Source of the DNA: Pseudomonas sp. dw_612
GTDB lineage: Bacteria > Pseudomonadota > Gammaproteobacteria > Pseudomonadales > Pseudomonadaceae
DNA length: 64,000 nt
Direction of reading: 5' to 3'
Assembly: GCF_018449725.1 (NCBI RefSeq)
Contig: NZ_JAAVVC010000001.1
Coordinates: 1-64,000 of the forward strand
Below are positions 42,433 through 50,985 of the stretch, in pieces (within the stretch, counting starts at the first letter, position 1; the number at the start of each line of letters is the position of its first letter). The notes below the pieces were generated by a model that did no database searches, was not told the DNA's origin, and was given only the letters and a program-made list of their open reading frames with translations. The position numbers and the translations under genes are program-made.

Positions 42433-44130
42433 TCACTGCCCCGTCGCCACACTCGTCGCCGCCTGCCCCGGCGTGACAATGGTTTTCAGATCAATGTGCT
42501 TCCACTCCGGCTTGGCCCCCAGCCGTGCATTGAAGCGGTAGTTGAAGGTGAACTCATCCGCCGTCGCCACACTCAGCGGCTTGCCATACACCGCCTCCAC
42601 CCCCGCCAGGTCATACCCCATCAACTGCAACAACGTCGGGAAGATGTTGTAGTGACTGGAGCGATCCTTGTTGCCGGCCAGTTGCGCCGACCAGTCCAAC
42701 GTTTTCAAGGCGCTGCCCTGAATCACCACCAACGGCACCAGGCCTTCCTCTTCCACCGGGTCGCCACCGCAATGCGTATTGAGTCCAGGGTTGCCGCGTT
42801 CATGCAGGTCCTGCCCGTGGTCCGAGGTGTAGATCAGCACCGCATTGCTCAGGTCAGCCTGGGCAAACACCCGCGCGAAGAACTCCCCGACATTCCACAG
42901 CAGCGTGTTCTTGTAGGCATTGCGGTACAGCACCCAATCGTCCGGCTGACCATTGAAACCGTCGCGCTTGCCGGTGTCCGCCACTTCGACAAACTGCCCG
43001 CGGGGCAAGGTCGGACGGTAGGCCATAAACGCGTCCGGGTATTTGTCGTGCACCGGAAAATGCGCGCCCACCTTGTTGATCACCACCAGTTCCGGCTTGT
43101 CGTCATTTAGCAGTTCGATCAGCTTCGCCGCCGCCGCCATGTCGCGGTCGCGCACGCTGGTCTGGTCGAATTGCACGAATTCGTCGATGTCCTTTTTCTC
43201 AGCATCGTTCATCAGGTTCTGCAGATTGCCGCCGGTGCGCTGGGCGTCTATGTAGACGGTGCGCAGCCCGGCCTTTTTCGCGTACTGCCAGATCGACGGC
43301 AGCGTGGTGTTGATGCGCATGTAGTCGGCGCGGGTGCCGCCGTAGCGCAGGGTGATGTTGGTGTCGGCGCTGCAATTGGCGATGGAAGCGGCGTAGCCGT
43401 AATTGAAGATGTCCACGCCCGGGCGCGGTTCCTTGAGGTTGCTGTGCACGCCGAACGGCGCGTTGATGTCCAGGTAGTTGCCGGAAATGCTCTCGTCGAT
43501 GATCAGCACAATGTCCTGGCCCACCGCTTGATCGCCGCGCACCAGTTTCACCGGTTCCCGCGGGCCGACGGTATTGTGCAGCGATTCATAGGCGAACAGG
43601 TTCAGGTAGGCCAGCGGCGTGTACATGATCGGCAGGCCCCGGGCGCCTTCGCCGGCCCGCACGAACAGCACCGCGCTGAGCAGCAACACACCTAACACGG
43701 GCGCCGCCACCAGCAACGCCCCCGGCAACGGCATCCGATGACGGGGTTTGAGGCCAATGCCGAACAGCAGCAACAAGCCGCTGACCAGGCCACTGATCAG
43801 CGGGTCACGGTACTGGTACGCCGCTTCCTGGATGAAACCGCCGGAATACACCAACGACACGAAGCTGCTGTAAGTCAGGTAATCGGCGGTCACTTTCGTA
43901 TAAACGTCAAAGAACACGGCCGACACAAACAGCGTTATAGCGAATAGATGTCTAATCAGCGTCTGACGGATGTACGCCGTCATAAACAGCGCCACCGTCA
44001 GCACCACAAACATCCCGCCAAATAACAACAGCGGAATACCGATGCCCATGGCACTCAGTCGTTCGAGGTAATAGTCGTAATTCTTAATTAAATAGAGAAC
44101 TAACAGCAGTTCTTTGAGATATCGAATCAT
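42433..44130 (-). CDS. Inner-membrane sulfatase-fold enzyme (phosphoethanolamine-transferase-like)
   Basis: The 565-residue protein has about five N-terminal membrane helices (to roughly residue 165) and a periplasmic alkaline-phosphatase-superfamily domain. It has LIIDESISGNYLDINAPFG, ANCSADTNITLRYGGTRADY (nucleophile region), HFPVHDKYPDAF, the metal-site YTSDHGQDLHERG and NTHCGGDP. The topology and motifs fit EptA/CptA/OpgE-like phosphoethanolamine transferases. The acceptor is unknown. I place the start at ATG 44130, where the membrane domain begins. It is divergent from the exopolysaccharide operon and might decorate lipid A, glucans or that polymer, which is inference. Confidence 0.85.
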   Translation of the reverse strand: MIRYLKELLLVLYLIKNYDYYLERLSAMGIGIPLLLFGGMFVVLTVALFMTAYIRQTLIRHLFAITLFVSAVFFDVYTKVTADYLTYSSFVSLVYSGGFIQEAAYQYRDPLISGLVSGLLLLFGIGLKPRHRMPLPGALLVAAPVLGVLLLSAVLFVRAGEGARGLPIMYTPLAYLNLFAYESLHNTVGPREPVKLVRGDQAVGQDIVLIIDESISGNYLDINAPFGVHSNLKEPRPGVDIFNYGYAASIANCSADTNITLRYGGTRADYMRINTTLPSIWQYAKKAGLRTVYIDAQRTGGNLQNLMNDAEKKDIDEFVQFDQTSVRDRDMAAAAKLIELLNDDKPELVVINKVGAHFPVHDKYPDAFMAYRPTLPRGQFVEVADTGKRDGFNGQPDDWVLYRNAYKNTLLWNVGEFFARVFAQADLSNAVLIYTSDHGQDLHERGNPGLNTHCGGDPVEEEGLVPLVVIQGSALKTLDWSAQLAGNKDRSSHYNIFPTLLQLMGYDLAGVEAVYGKPLSVATADEFTFNYRFNARLGAKPEWKHIDLKTIVTPGQAATSVATGQ

Positions 44131-44519
44131 AGTATTTACGCTGCTCGTCGAAGGTATCTGGCCAATAGTTTGTCGGCCATTTTTTGACACTAGCACCGGG
44201 CCATCAAACCGCAAGAAATGCCCGACTTTTCTCCAAAGCGTCAAAAAAACGTTGACTCAAATCTGACACACTCAAGGTGCTACAGCCCTTGTAATTCAAG
44301 CCTCTCGACCGTTTATCGTTTTCTTCCAAATGTGAAAAACCCGTCAAAACCGCGGCCGAACCAGCAGCAGCAAGCCTTTGATGGCCAATCGCCCCCAAAA
44401 CCGGGGGTGTTCTAGCATTGCAACATGTCATTTTGCTGACACGAAATGCCGAGGCTGGGCTATACCCCTTTTGACAGTCTAATTCCTGATCTTTCCACCG
44501 TCTTACGAGGCACGCCAAT
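44131..44519. promoter_or_regulatory. Divergent upstream region of the exopolysaccharide operon
   Basis: This 389-bp gap holds no gene and must contain the promoters of the transferase gene and the polysaccharide operon. Visible elements are a CCCCC-N6-GGGGG hairpin (44392-44407), a TGTCA-N6-TGACA palindrome (44426-44441) that could be an operator, and a TTGACA-like hexamer at about 44472 without a good -10. It is A/T-richer than coding DNA around it. I see no AlgU (GAACTT/TCTGA) or sigma-54 consensus. Confidence 0.45.
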
Positions 44520-45872
44520 ATGGACGTGAGCGTATTTGGTACGGGCTACGTTGGCCTGATTCAAGCAGCCGCACTGGCCGATGTCGGACATCGTGTGCTG
44601 TGCGTTGATATCGATCCGAACAAGATCAAGCAGTTGCAACAGGCAGTTCCACCAATTAGTGAACCGGGACTTTCCGGCACCCTGGAAGAGAACATCAAGG
44701 CCGGCCGTTTATTGTTCACCACCCAGGCCAGCGATGCGGTCGAACACGCCGAATTGATCTTCATCGCGGTCGGCACGCCAGCCGATGAAGACGGTTCCGC
44801 CGACCTCAGCCATGTGCTGAACGTGGCCCGGCAGATCGCCAGTTACATGGAAGCCGATCGCACCCTGATCATCAAGTCCACCGTGCCGGTCGGCACCGCG
44901 GACAAGGTCGCCGAAGCCGCCAATGAAGAACTGCAACGCCGGGACAAAGCCGCGCTGGTCGTCCGGGTGGTGTCCAACCCCGAGTTTCTCAAGGAAGGCA
45001 GCGCCCTCGCCGACTGCATGCGCCCGGACCGGATCATCGTCGGCACCAACGACGAAACCGCCCGCAACCAGTTGAGCGAACTCTACGCGCCCTTTTGCCG
45101 CAACCATGAAAAGCTCATGTTCATGGACAACCGCAGCGCGGAGCTGACCAAGTACGCGGCCAACGCGATGCTCGCCACCCGCATCAGCTTCATGAACGAG
45201 CTGGCCAACCTCACCGAACTGTTGGGGGCTGATATCGAAGCGGTGCGCAAAGGCATAGGCTCGGACCCCCGCATCGGCTATCACTTTATCTACCCCGGTT
45301 GCGGCTTCGGCGGTTCGTGCTTCCCCAAGGACCTGCGCGCCCTGCTGCACACCGCCGAACACAACGGCATGCCATTGCGTCTGCTGCGCAGCGTTACCGA
45401 TGTCAACGACACCCAGCGGCACATCCTGTTCAGCAAACTGAAAGCCCAATTTCCACAAGGCCTGGCCGGCAAGTCCATCGCCGTCTGGGGCCTGGCCTTC
45501 AAGCCCAACACCGATGACATGCGTGAAGCACCCAGCCGTTACCTGATGGATGCACTGTGGGCCGAAGGCGCGAGTGTGCAGGCCTATGACCCGGAAGCCA
45601 TGTCCGAATGCCGGCGCATCTACGGCTACCGCAATGACCTGCACCTGTGCGCCACCCGTGACGACACCCTGGAAGACGCCGATGCGCTGGTGATCTGCAC
45701 CGAGTGGAAAAATTTCCGGGTGGTGGATTTCGATCTGCTGGCGAGCAAACTGCGCTCCAAAGTGATCATCGACGGGCGCAACCTCTACAACCCGGAACAG
45801 GTGGCCGCCGCCGGTTTGCATTACAGCGGCATCGGCCTTCGGCACATCGTTCCGGAGGTGCTGCGCCCATGA
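44520..45872 (+). CDS. ugd: UDP-glucose 6-dehydrogenase
   Basis: This enzyme oxidises UDP-glucose to UDP-glucuronate with NAD+, supplying an acidic sugar for the polymer. The 450-residue protein has the NAD site FGTGYVGLIQAA, the segment SNPEFLKEGSALADCMRPDR, the substrate-linker KYAANAMLATRISFMNELAN and the catalytic Cys in GCGFGGSCFPKD. It is first in the polysaccharide operon. Its TGA overlaps the ATG of the epimerase gene by 4 bp. The same fold includes GDP-mannose dehydrogenase (AlgD), but no other alg gene is near and the epimerase partner favours UDP-glucose. Confidence 0.93.
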   Translation: MDVSVFGTGYVGLIQAAALADVGHRVLCVDIDPNKIKQLQQAVPPISEPGLSGTLEENIKAGRLLFTTQASDAVEHAELIFIAVGTPADEDGSADLSHVLNVARQIASYMEADRTLIIKSTVPVGTADKVAEAANEELQRRDKAALVVRVVSNPEFLKEGSALADCMRPDRIIVGTNDETARNQLSELYAPFCRNHEKLMFMDNRSAELTKYAANAMLATRISFMNELANLTELLGADIEAVRKGIGSDPRIGYHFIYPGCGFGGSCFPKDLRALLHTAEHNGMPLRLLRSVTDVNDTQRHILFSKLKAQFPQGLAGKSIAVWGLAFKPNTDDMREAPSRYLMDALWAEGASVQAYDPEAMSECRRIYGYRNDLHLCATRDDTLEDADALVICTEWKNFRVVDFDLLASKLRSKVIIDGRNLYNPEQVAAAGLHYSGIGLRHIVPEVLRP

Positions 45873-46915
45873 ATATTCTGGTGACCGGAGCGGCGGGATT
45901 CATTGGTGCCCATTGTGTGTTGCGGCTGTTGCGCGACGGGCACCGGGTCTGCGGGCTGGATAACTTCAACGACTACTACGATCCGCAACTCAAGCACGAT
46001 CGCGTGCGCTGGGTGCAGGAGCAAGTCGGCCGTTTTCCGCTCGCAAAAATTGACCTGGCCGACGCCCCGGCCATCGAAGCCTTGTTTGCCAGCGAGCAAC
46101 CGGACGCGGTAATTCACCTGGCGGCCCAGGCCGGGGTGCGCTACTCGCTGGACAACCCGAAGGCCTATCTGGACAGCAACCTCAGCGGGTTCCTGAACAT
46201 TCTTGAAGGTTGCCGCCACCATCCGGTGAAGCACCTGATCTACGCCTCGTCCAGTTCGGTGTATGGCGCCAACCAGCACACGCCCTACTCGACCCATGAC
46301 GGCGTGAATCACCCGCTGTCGCTGTACGCGGCCACCAAGAAAGCCAATGAGCTGATGGCCCACAGCTACAGCCACCTGTTCGGCATTCCCAGCACCGGTC
46401 TGCGGTTCTTCACGGTCTACGGGCCTTGGGGCCGGCCGGACATGTCGCCGATCCGTTTCGCCCAGGCCATCGTCGAGGGCAGTCCATTGAAGCTGTTCAA
46501 TTACGGGCAGCACCAACGCGACTTCACCTACATCGACGACATCGTCGAAAGCATCGCCCGCCTGGTCGATCGGCCACCGAGCATCACCCCCGACTGGGAC
46601 CGCGAACAACCGGACGCCGCCAGCAGCATGGCGCCGTGGCGGATCTACAACATCGGTGGCGAGCACCCGGTGGAACTCAAGGATTACCTGGCCCTGATGG
46701 AAAAACACCTGGGCCGCAAAGCCAATGTCGAGCTGCTTCCCCTGCAACCGGGCGATGTGCTCAACACCTGTGCCGATGTCCACGAACTGGAACGAGACAC
46801 CGGTTTCCACCCGCGCATCGAGCTCGACGAGGGCCTTCGCCGCTTCGTCGCCTGGTTCCGCGATTACTACCCATTGCACGCCCATGCGCCGCTCGCGGCT
46901 GAGCTACAGGGCTGA
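45869..46915 (+). CDS. NAD-dependent epimerase, probable UDP-glucuronate 4-epimerase
   Basis: The 348-residue SDR-type sugar nucleotide epimerase has TGAAGFIGAHCVLRLLRDGH (NAD site), GLDNFNDYYDPQLKHDRV, the catalytic Ser/Tyr/Lys region (YASSSSVYG; SLYAATKKANE) and RFFTVYGPWGRPDM. The DNFNDYYDP...R segment is typical of UDP-GlcA 4-epimerases. It is encoded right after UDP-glucose dehydrogenase, so UDP-galacturonate is the likely product. A simple UDP-glucose 4-epimerase role is the alternative. Confidence 0.88.
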   Translation: MNILVTGAAGFIGAHCVLRLLRDGHRVCGLDNFNDYYDPQLKHDRVRWVQEQVGRFPLAKIDLADAPAIEALFASEQPDAVIHLAAQAGVRYSLDNPKAYLDSNLSGFLNILEGCRHHPVKHLIYASSSSVYGANQHTPYSTHDGVNHPLSLYAATKKANELMAHSYSHLFGIPSTGLRFFTVYGPWGRPDMSPIRFAQAIVEGSPLKLFNYGQHQRDFTYIDDIVESIARLVDRPPSITPDWDREQPDAASSMAPWRIYNIGGEHPVELKDYLALMEKHLGRKANVELLPLQPGDVLNTCADVHELERDTGFHPRIELDEGLRRFVAWFRDYYPLHAHAPLAAELQG

Positions 46916-46935
46916 GAGCTACAGCGGAGGAGTCT

Positions 46936-47682
46936 ATGACTGGACATGAAAAAGGTGTGCCACTCCAGAATATGCGTCGTGACAAACGCCTGGACCCGGA
47001 GCACCGAATGCGCCTGGACACCGCGATCCACATGCAGGGTCGCGGCTGGATGACCGGTCGCGACGGTGGTCGGCCCTGGACGTTGTCGCGCACCAATCGG
47101 GTCGTGGCCTGCTTCGGTGCTCTGGTCATCCTGATCCTGATTTCGCCGCTGTTGCTGGGTCTGGCCCTGGCGATCAAGTTCAGCAGCCCGGGCCCGGTCA
47201 TGTTCGTGCAAAAACGCACCGGCTATCGCGGCCGCTCGTTCGGCATGTACAAGTTCCGCACCATGGTGGCCAACGCCGAGGAGCTCAAGGAATCCCTGCG
47301 CCACCTGAACAAACACGGTGCCGACGCCATCGATTTCAAGATCGACAAGGACCCGCGCATCACCCGCATCGGTGGGTTCCTGCGGCGCAGCAGCCTCGAC
47401 GAGCTGCCCAACCTGATCAATGTCTTTACCGGCGACATGCGCCTGGTCGGCCCTCGGCCCACCTCGTTCAACGCCTACCGCTACAAGGATAACCACCTTG
47501 CACGCCTGAGCATCTACCCCGGCATGACCGGCCTGTGGCAGATCTCCGGACGCAGCAATATTGACTTCGACCAGCGCGTTGAGTTGGACCTCAGTTATAT
47601 CGCCGAGCAGAGCCTTTTGCTTGATCTGAAGATCTTGTTCAAAACCCCCTTCAAAGTATTCAGCGGCCACGGAGCGAGTTAA
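46936..47682 (+). CDS. Undecaprenyl-phosphate sugar phosphotransferase (WcaJ/WbaP-like initiating transferase)
   Basis: The 248-residue protein is a single-membrane-segment polyprenyl-phosphate hexose-1-P transferase (PF02397 type). It has one hydrophobic segment at about 58-80 and then PVMFVQKRTGYRGRSFGMYK, DKDPRITRIGGFLRRSSLDE, LPNLINVFTGDMRLVGPRP and YPGMTGLWQISGRS. It attaches the first sugar phosphate to the lipid carrier. It lacks the long multi-helix N-terminus of full WcaJ. GGAGGAG precedes the ATG, and the next gene starts directly after its stop. Confidence 0.93.
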   Translation: MTGHEKGVPLQNMRRDKRLDPEHRMRLDTAIHMQGRGWMTGRDGGRPWTLSRTNRVVACFGALVILILISPLLLGLALAIKFSSPGPVMFVQKRTGYRGRSFGMYKFRTMVANAEELKESLRHLNKHGADAIDFKIDKDPRITRIGGFLRRSSLDELPNLINVFTGDMRLVGPRPTSFNAYRYKDNHLARLSIYPGMTGLWQISGRSNIDFDQRVELDLSYIAEQSLLLDLKILFKTPFKVFSGHGAS

Positions 47683-48330
47683 ATGGACGGTTCAACCAAT
47701 AAAGCCCTAAGCATCGCCAACCCGAGCGAGTCCAACCTGACCTCGACCGTGCTCGATCAAGATCTGCGGATCCTATTCCTGACCGCCGCCAACCCCGGCG
47801 CGGGCACCACCACCAGCGCCCTGGTGCTGGCCAGCCAACTGGCGCAGATGAGCAGCGGCCAAGTGCTGCTGGTCGACGCCAGCCAGTCGGCGACCAACCT
47901 CACGGCCCAGCTCAACCTGCAAAAAGAGCGCGGCTTTCGCGACCTGCTGTTCAGCACCGGCACCCCGCCGCTGCTGCAGGATTGCGTGGTGCAGGTCTCC
48001 AGCCTGCCGTTTGATGTGCTGCCCAACGGCCGGCATGTACGCGGCACTGAGCACCTGACCGCCGAACGCCTGAGCCCGCTGCTCGATCAGTTGGGCAGTC
48101 GTTACCGCTTTGTGGTGATCGACGGCGACGCGGTGTATTCGGCCGCCGACACCCTGGTCATCAGCACCCAGGTGGACGGCGTGATCATGGTCGTGCGCTC
48201 CGAGGACACTCGCTGGGAAGTGGCCCAGGCCTCGGTTCAGCGCCTGACCCAGGCCGGGGCGAAACTGGTCGGCAGCGTGTTCAACCGACGCAAGTACTAC
48301 ATGCCTAAATGGCTCTACAAAAACCTGTAA
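47683..48330 (+). CDS. BY-kinase-like (CpsD/Wzc C-terminal) protein with degenerate Walker A
   Basis: The 215-residue protein has the ParA/MinD-like fold of CpsD/CapB tyrosine autokinases: LRILFLTAANPGAGTTTSAL, VLLVDASQSATNLTAQL (Walker A' position), VVIDGDAVYSAADTLV (Walker B position) and VDGVIMVVRSEDTRWEVAQA. The Walker A loop reads PGAGTTT, so the invariant Lys (GKT/GKS) is replaced by Thr. Tyr residues near the C-terminus (RKYYMPKWLYKNL) are few compared with a normal Tyr cluster. It may be a non-catalytic regulator of the Wzz-like partner two genes downstream. Confidence 0.82.
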   Translation: MDGSTNKALSIANPSESNLTSTVLDQDLRILFLTAANPGAGTTTSALVLASQLAQMSSGQVLLVDASQSATNLTAQLNLQKERGFRDLLFSTGTPPLLQDCVVQVSSLPFDVLPNGRHVRGTEHLTAERLSPLLDQLGSRYRFVVIDGDAVYSAADTLVISTQVDGVIMVVRSEDTRWEVAQASVQRLTQAGAKLVGSVFNRRKYYMPKWLYKNL

Positions 48331-48352
48331 GCAACCAGAAAAGGATGACGCC

Positions 48353-49375
48353 ATGAACGCCAAAATGCTTCTCCTGCTGTTGCTGCCGCTTGCAGGTTGC
48401 TCCAGCACCGCCGAAACCAACATACCGGTGAATATCCTCACGGCCGCGCCGGCCAACGCCCAGGCCACCGACATGCCCAAGGTCGAGCAGACCTTGCGGC
48501 CCCAGGATGTGCTGGACGTGATCTTCCACATCAGCACCAGCGGCTCGGACGCTTACCGCGTGCAGTCCGGTGACCAGATCGGCCTGAACTTCACTGCGGC
48601 CAGCCAGCTCAACGGCAATCAACTGGTGCTGCCTGACGGCACCATTGAACTGCCGGGTGCCAACACGTCGGTGAAAATCGCCGGGCTGACCTCAGAGGAA
48701 GCCAAAACCGAGATCCAGCGTGTCTATCAGCGCAAACAACTGTTCCAGCCCAACCGCAATCAACTGACGGTGCAAATCATCAGCCCGCTGAGCAATGAGT
48801 CCAACCTCAAGAGCGCGCTGAACCACCCGGCTACCGGCATGAGCCGGGAGATCACCGTGGGCACCGACGGCTATGCGAGTTTTCCGGAAATCGGCGCGGT
48901 GCCGCTGCAAGGCATGACCGTCAACCAACTGGAAACCTTCCTCAACAAACGCTATGCGAGTTTGCCGGGGCGAATGACCGTCGACGTGTTGCTCAAGTCC
49001 ACGGCGGGCAACGAAATCTACGTGCTGGGTGAAGTCGGTCAACCGGGTTCCTACCCGATTCGCCGGCCGGTTTCGGTGCTGGAAGCCCTGACCCTCGCCC
49101 GGGGCGCCAACGTCAAGGCACGCCTTGATTCGGTGGTGATCATGCGGCGCAACGGCAATCAGGTGAAGGCCGTGCGCTATGACGTGGAAAAAGCCTTGTC
49201 CGGTGATGCCAGCCAGATTGCCTACCTGCAACCGGACGACATGCTCTACGTGCCCAAGACCAAACTGGCCAGCGCCGGTGAGCTCGCACGGCAATTGGCG
49301 GACGTGGTGTTGTTCCAGGGTGTGGGCCTGAGTTTCGGCTACCGCCTCGACAACAAAGACGACAACAGCAACTAA
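48353..49375 (+). CDS. Wza-like outer-membrane polysaccharide export lipoprotein
   Basis: The 340-residue precursor has a lipobox (LLPLAGC, Cys near 16), a Poly_export domain (YRVQSGDQIGLNFTAASQL; GTIELPGANTSVKIAGLTSE) and SLBB-like repeats (GYASFPEIGAVPLQGMTVNQ; NEIYVLGEVGQPGSYPIRRP; YLQPDDMLYVPKTKL). It should form the outer-membrane translocon for the polymer. Its C-terminal amphipathic end is short. AAAGGATG precedes the ATG by a few bases. Confidence 0.9.
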   Translation: MNAKMLLLLLLPLAGCSSTAETNIPVNILTAAPANAQATDMPKVEQTLRPQDVLDVIFHISTSGSDAYRVQSGDQIGLNFTAASQLNGNQLVLPDGTIELPGANTSVKIAGLTSEEAKTEIQRVYQRKQLFQPNRNQLTVQIISPLSNESNLKSALNHPATGMSREITVGTDGYASFPEIGAVPLQGMTVNQLETFLNKRYASLPGRMTVDVLLKSTAGNEIYVLGEVGQPGSYPIRRPVSVLEALTLARGANVKARLDSVVIMRRNGNQVKAVRYDVEKALSGDASQIAYLQPDDMLYVPKTKLASAGELARQLADVVLFQGVGLSFGYRLDNKDDNSN

Positions 49376-49392
49376 CTCTCAGGTGATCTGAC

Positions 49393-50985
49393 ATGAACCC
49401 AAAGGAAAACTACCTGCACGAGTTCTTCAGGATCTTCTTCGCCAACAAGCAGTTGGTGAAACGGGTCTTCCTGATCTTTGCAGTGATCGCCCTGCTCTTG
49501 CCGCTGGTGCTCAAACAGAGCTTCGACATCACCGCGCAAGTGATCGTCCAATCGAAAAAACTCTCCCAGGGCGACGCGACAACGTCCCTGAATCAGGAGA
49601 ATGCCAGTTTCATTCCGCCGTCACTGGCGGACATGGAAACCGAGAGCAATATCCTGCGCTCCCCGGCGCTGATCCGTCAGACCATCAGCGAACTGCGGGA
49701 TAAAGGCGAGTACACGCCCAGCCCCGGCATGCTGAGCAAACTGGTGTCCGAGCCGCTGAAACGCTTTGTCACCACGCCGCTGCGCGAATACGTGATCAAC
49801 CCGGCGAAATCTGCGCTGGGGATGGAGACTGATCCAGTGCGCGACACGGTGCTGGATTCGCTGACCCAGGAGGCCATCGACAAACTCAAGGTCGAGACCC
49901 TGCCGGGCTCCAACGTGATCTCCATCGTCTACAGCTTTGGCGATCCCGCGCAGGGCACCAAGTTCGTTGCGGCGCTGCTGCAAAACTACCTGGTCAGCCG
50001 TCAGGAACTGCAATCCATCGACCTGCCGCAAAGCTTCTATGAAACCAAGAAGCAGCAATATGAGGTGCGTCTGGATGGCCTGGAAGGCAATCGGCTGACG
50101 TTGCTGGAGGCCATCGGTTCGTCCGATCCCAAGGAGGAAATCACCTTCCGCCTCAATGCCATCAACACCGAGGAGCAAGCGCTCAACCTGTACCAGGATC
50201 GCCTGCTGCAAAGCCAACGCTGGCTCGACTACCTGAAGTCCAGCCTGGCCGCCGCCAATAACTCCAAACTCAACGACTACACCTTCCCCTACACCTTCAC
50301 CACCACCGTGGACAACGTCGCCTTTGAAGATCGCGAGATCAAACAGATGGGCGAAGCACTGACCACCCAAGTCAGCCGCTACATGAACGACCTGGCGGTG
50401 TTCCAGCCGAGCAGCGAACCGATGCTGCTGACCCGCGAACAAATCTCCCGCACCCGCCAGCAGTTTTTGAAAGTGGTGAGCAACCGGATTCAGGAACGTA
50501 CCAGCGATCTGGCGATTGTCAGTTCGGTGATCGCCCAGAAGACCGCGCGCATCGCCGACTTCAAGAACCGCATCCACCAGTTGCAGGTCACCCAGAGCAA
50601 ACTGCGGCAGATGGACACCGAGATCGACGCCCTGCACGCGGCGTTCGGTACCTACGCTCAACGCTTTGCCGAAAGCAGCTCGGCCCGTACGCTGGACAAC
50701 GACCTGTCGAACGCCCGGGTGCTCAGCCCGCCGTTTGAACCGACCGCCCCGGCGTTTCCCAAGCCGTTCCTGATCATCCCGTTCGGCTTGTTCACCGGGT
50801 TGTTGCTGGCGATTGCCCTGGTCTATGTGCGTGAGTTCTTCGATCACCGCTTCAAACACCCTGCGCAAATCACCCACGAACTGGGTCTGCCGGTACTGTT
50901 GGTGATCAACGAGCAGGCCATCGAGCCGACCAATCCGCACCGGAACTGGACCGTACCGAGCTTCGTGCATTGGGTGCGCAATTGA
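49393..50985 (+). CDS. Wzz/GumC-like polysaccharide co-polymerase
   Basis: The 530-residue protein has two terminal membrane helices (about 24-41, VFLIFAVIALLLPLVL; about 455-478, FLIIPFGLFTGLLLAIALVY) enclosing a long periplasmic part. That part includes coiled-coil stretches (about 210-260 and 345-425). The Pro-rich segment before the second helix (PPFEPTAPAFPKP) is typical of PCP proteins. No kinase domain is fused; the degenerate BY-kinase-like protein is encoded separately. It sets chain length and bridges to the Wza-like translocon. Confidence 0.88.
   Translation: MNPKENYLHEFFRIFFANKQLVKRVFLIFAVIALLLPLVLKQSFDITAQVIVQSKKLSQGDATTSLNQENASFIPPSLADMETESNILRSPALIRQTISELRDKGEYTPSPGMLSKLVSEPLKRFVTTPLREYVINPAKSALGMETDPVRDTVLDSLTQEAIDKLKVETLPGSNVISIVYSFGDPAQGTKFVAALLQNYLVSRQELQSIDLPQSFYETKKQQYEVRLDGLEGNRLTLLEAIGSSDPKEEITFRLNAINTEEQALNLYQDRLLQSQRWLDYLKSSLAAANNSKLNDYTFPYTFTTTVDNVAFEDREIKQMGEALTTQVSRYMNDLAVFQPSSEPMLLTREQISRTRQQFLKVVSNRIQERTSDLAIVSSVIAQKTARIADFKNRIHQLQVTQSKLRQMDTEIDALHAAFGTYAQRFAESSSARTLDNDLSNARVLSPPFEPTAPAFPKPFLIIPFGLFTGLLLAIALVYVREFFDHRFKHPAQITHELGLPVLLVINEQAIEPTNPHRNWTVPSFVHWVRN

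Noticed and set aside
44520..45872. AlgD (GDP-mannose 6-dehydrogenase) as identity of the first polysaccharide gene
   Set aside because: No alg8, alg44 or other alginate gene follows, and the next gene is a UDP-glucuronate-epimerase-like protein. UDP-glucose dehydrogenase fits better.
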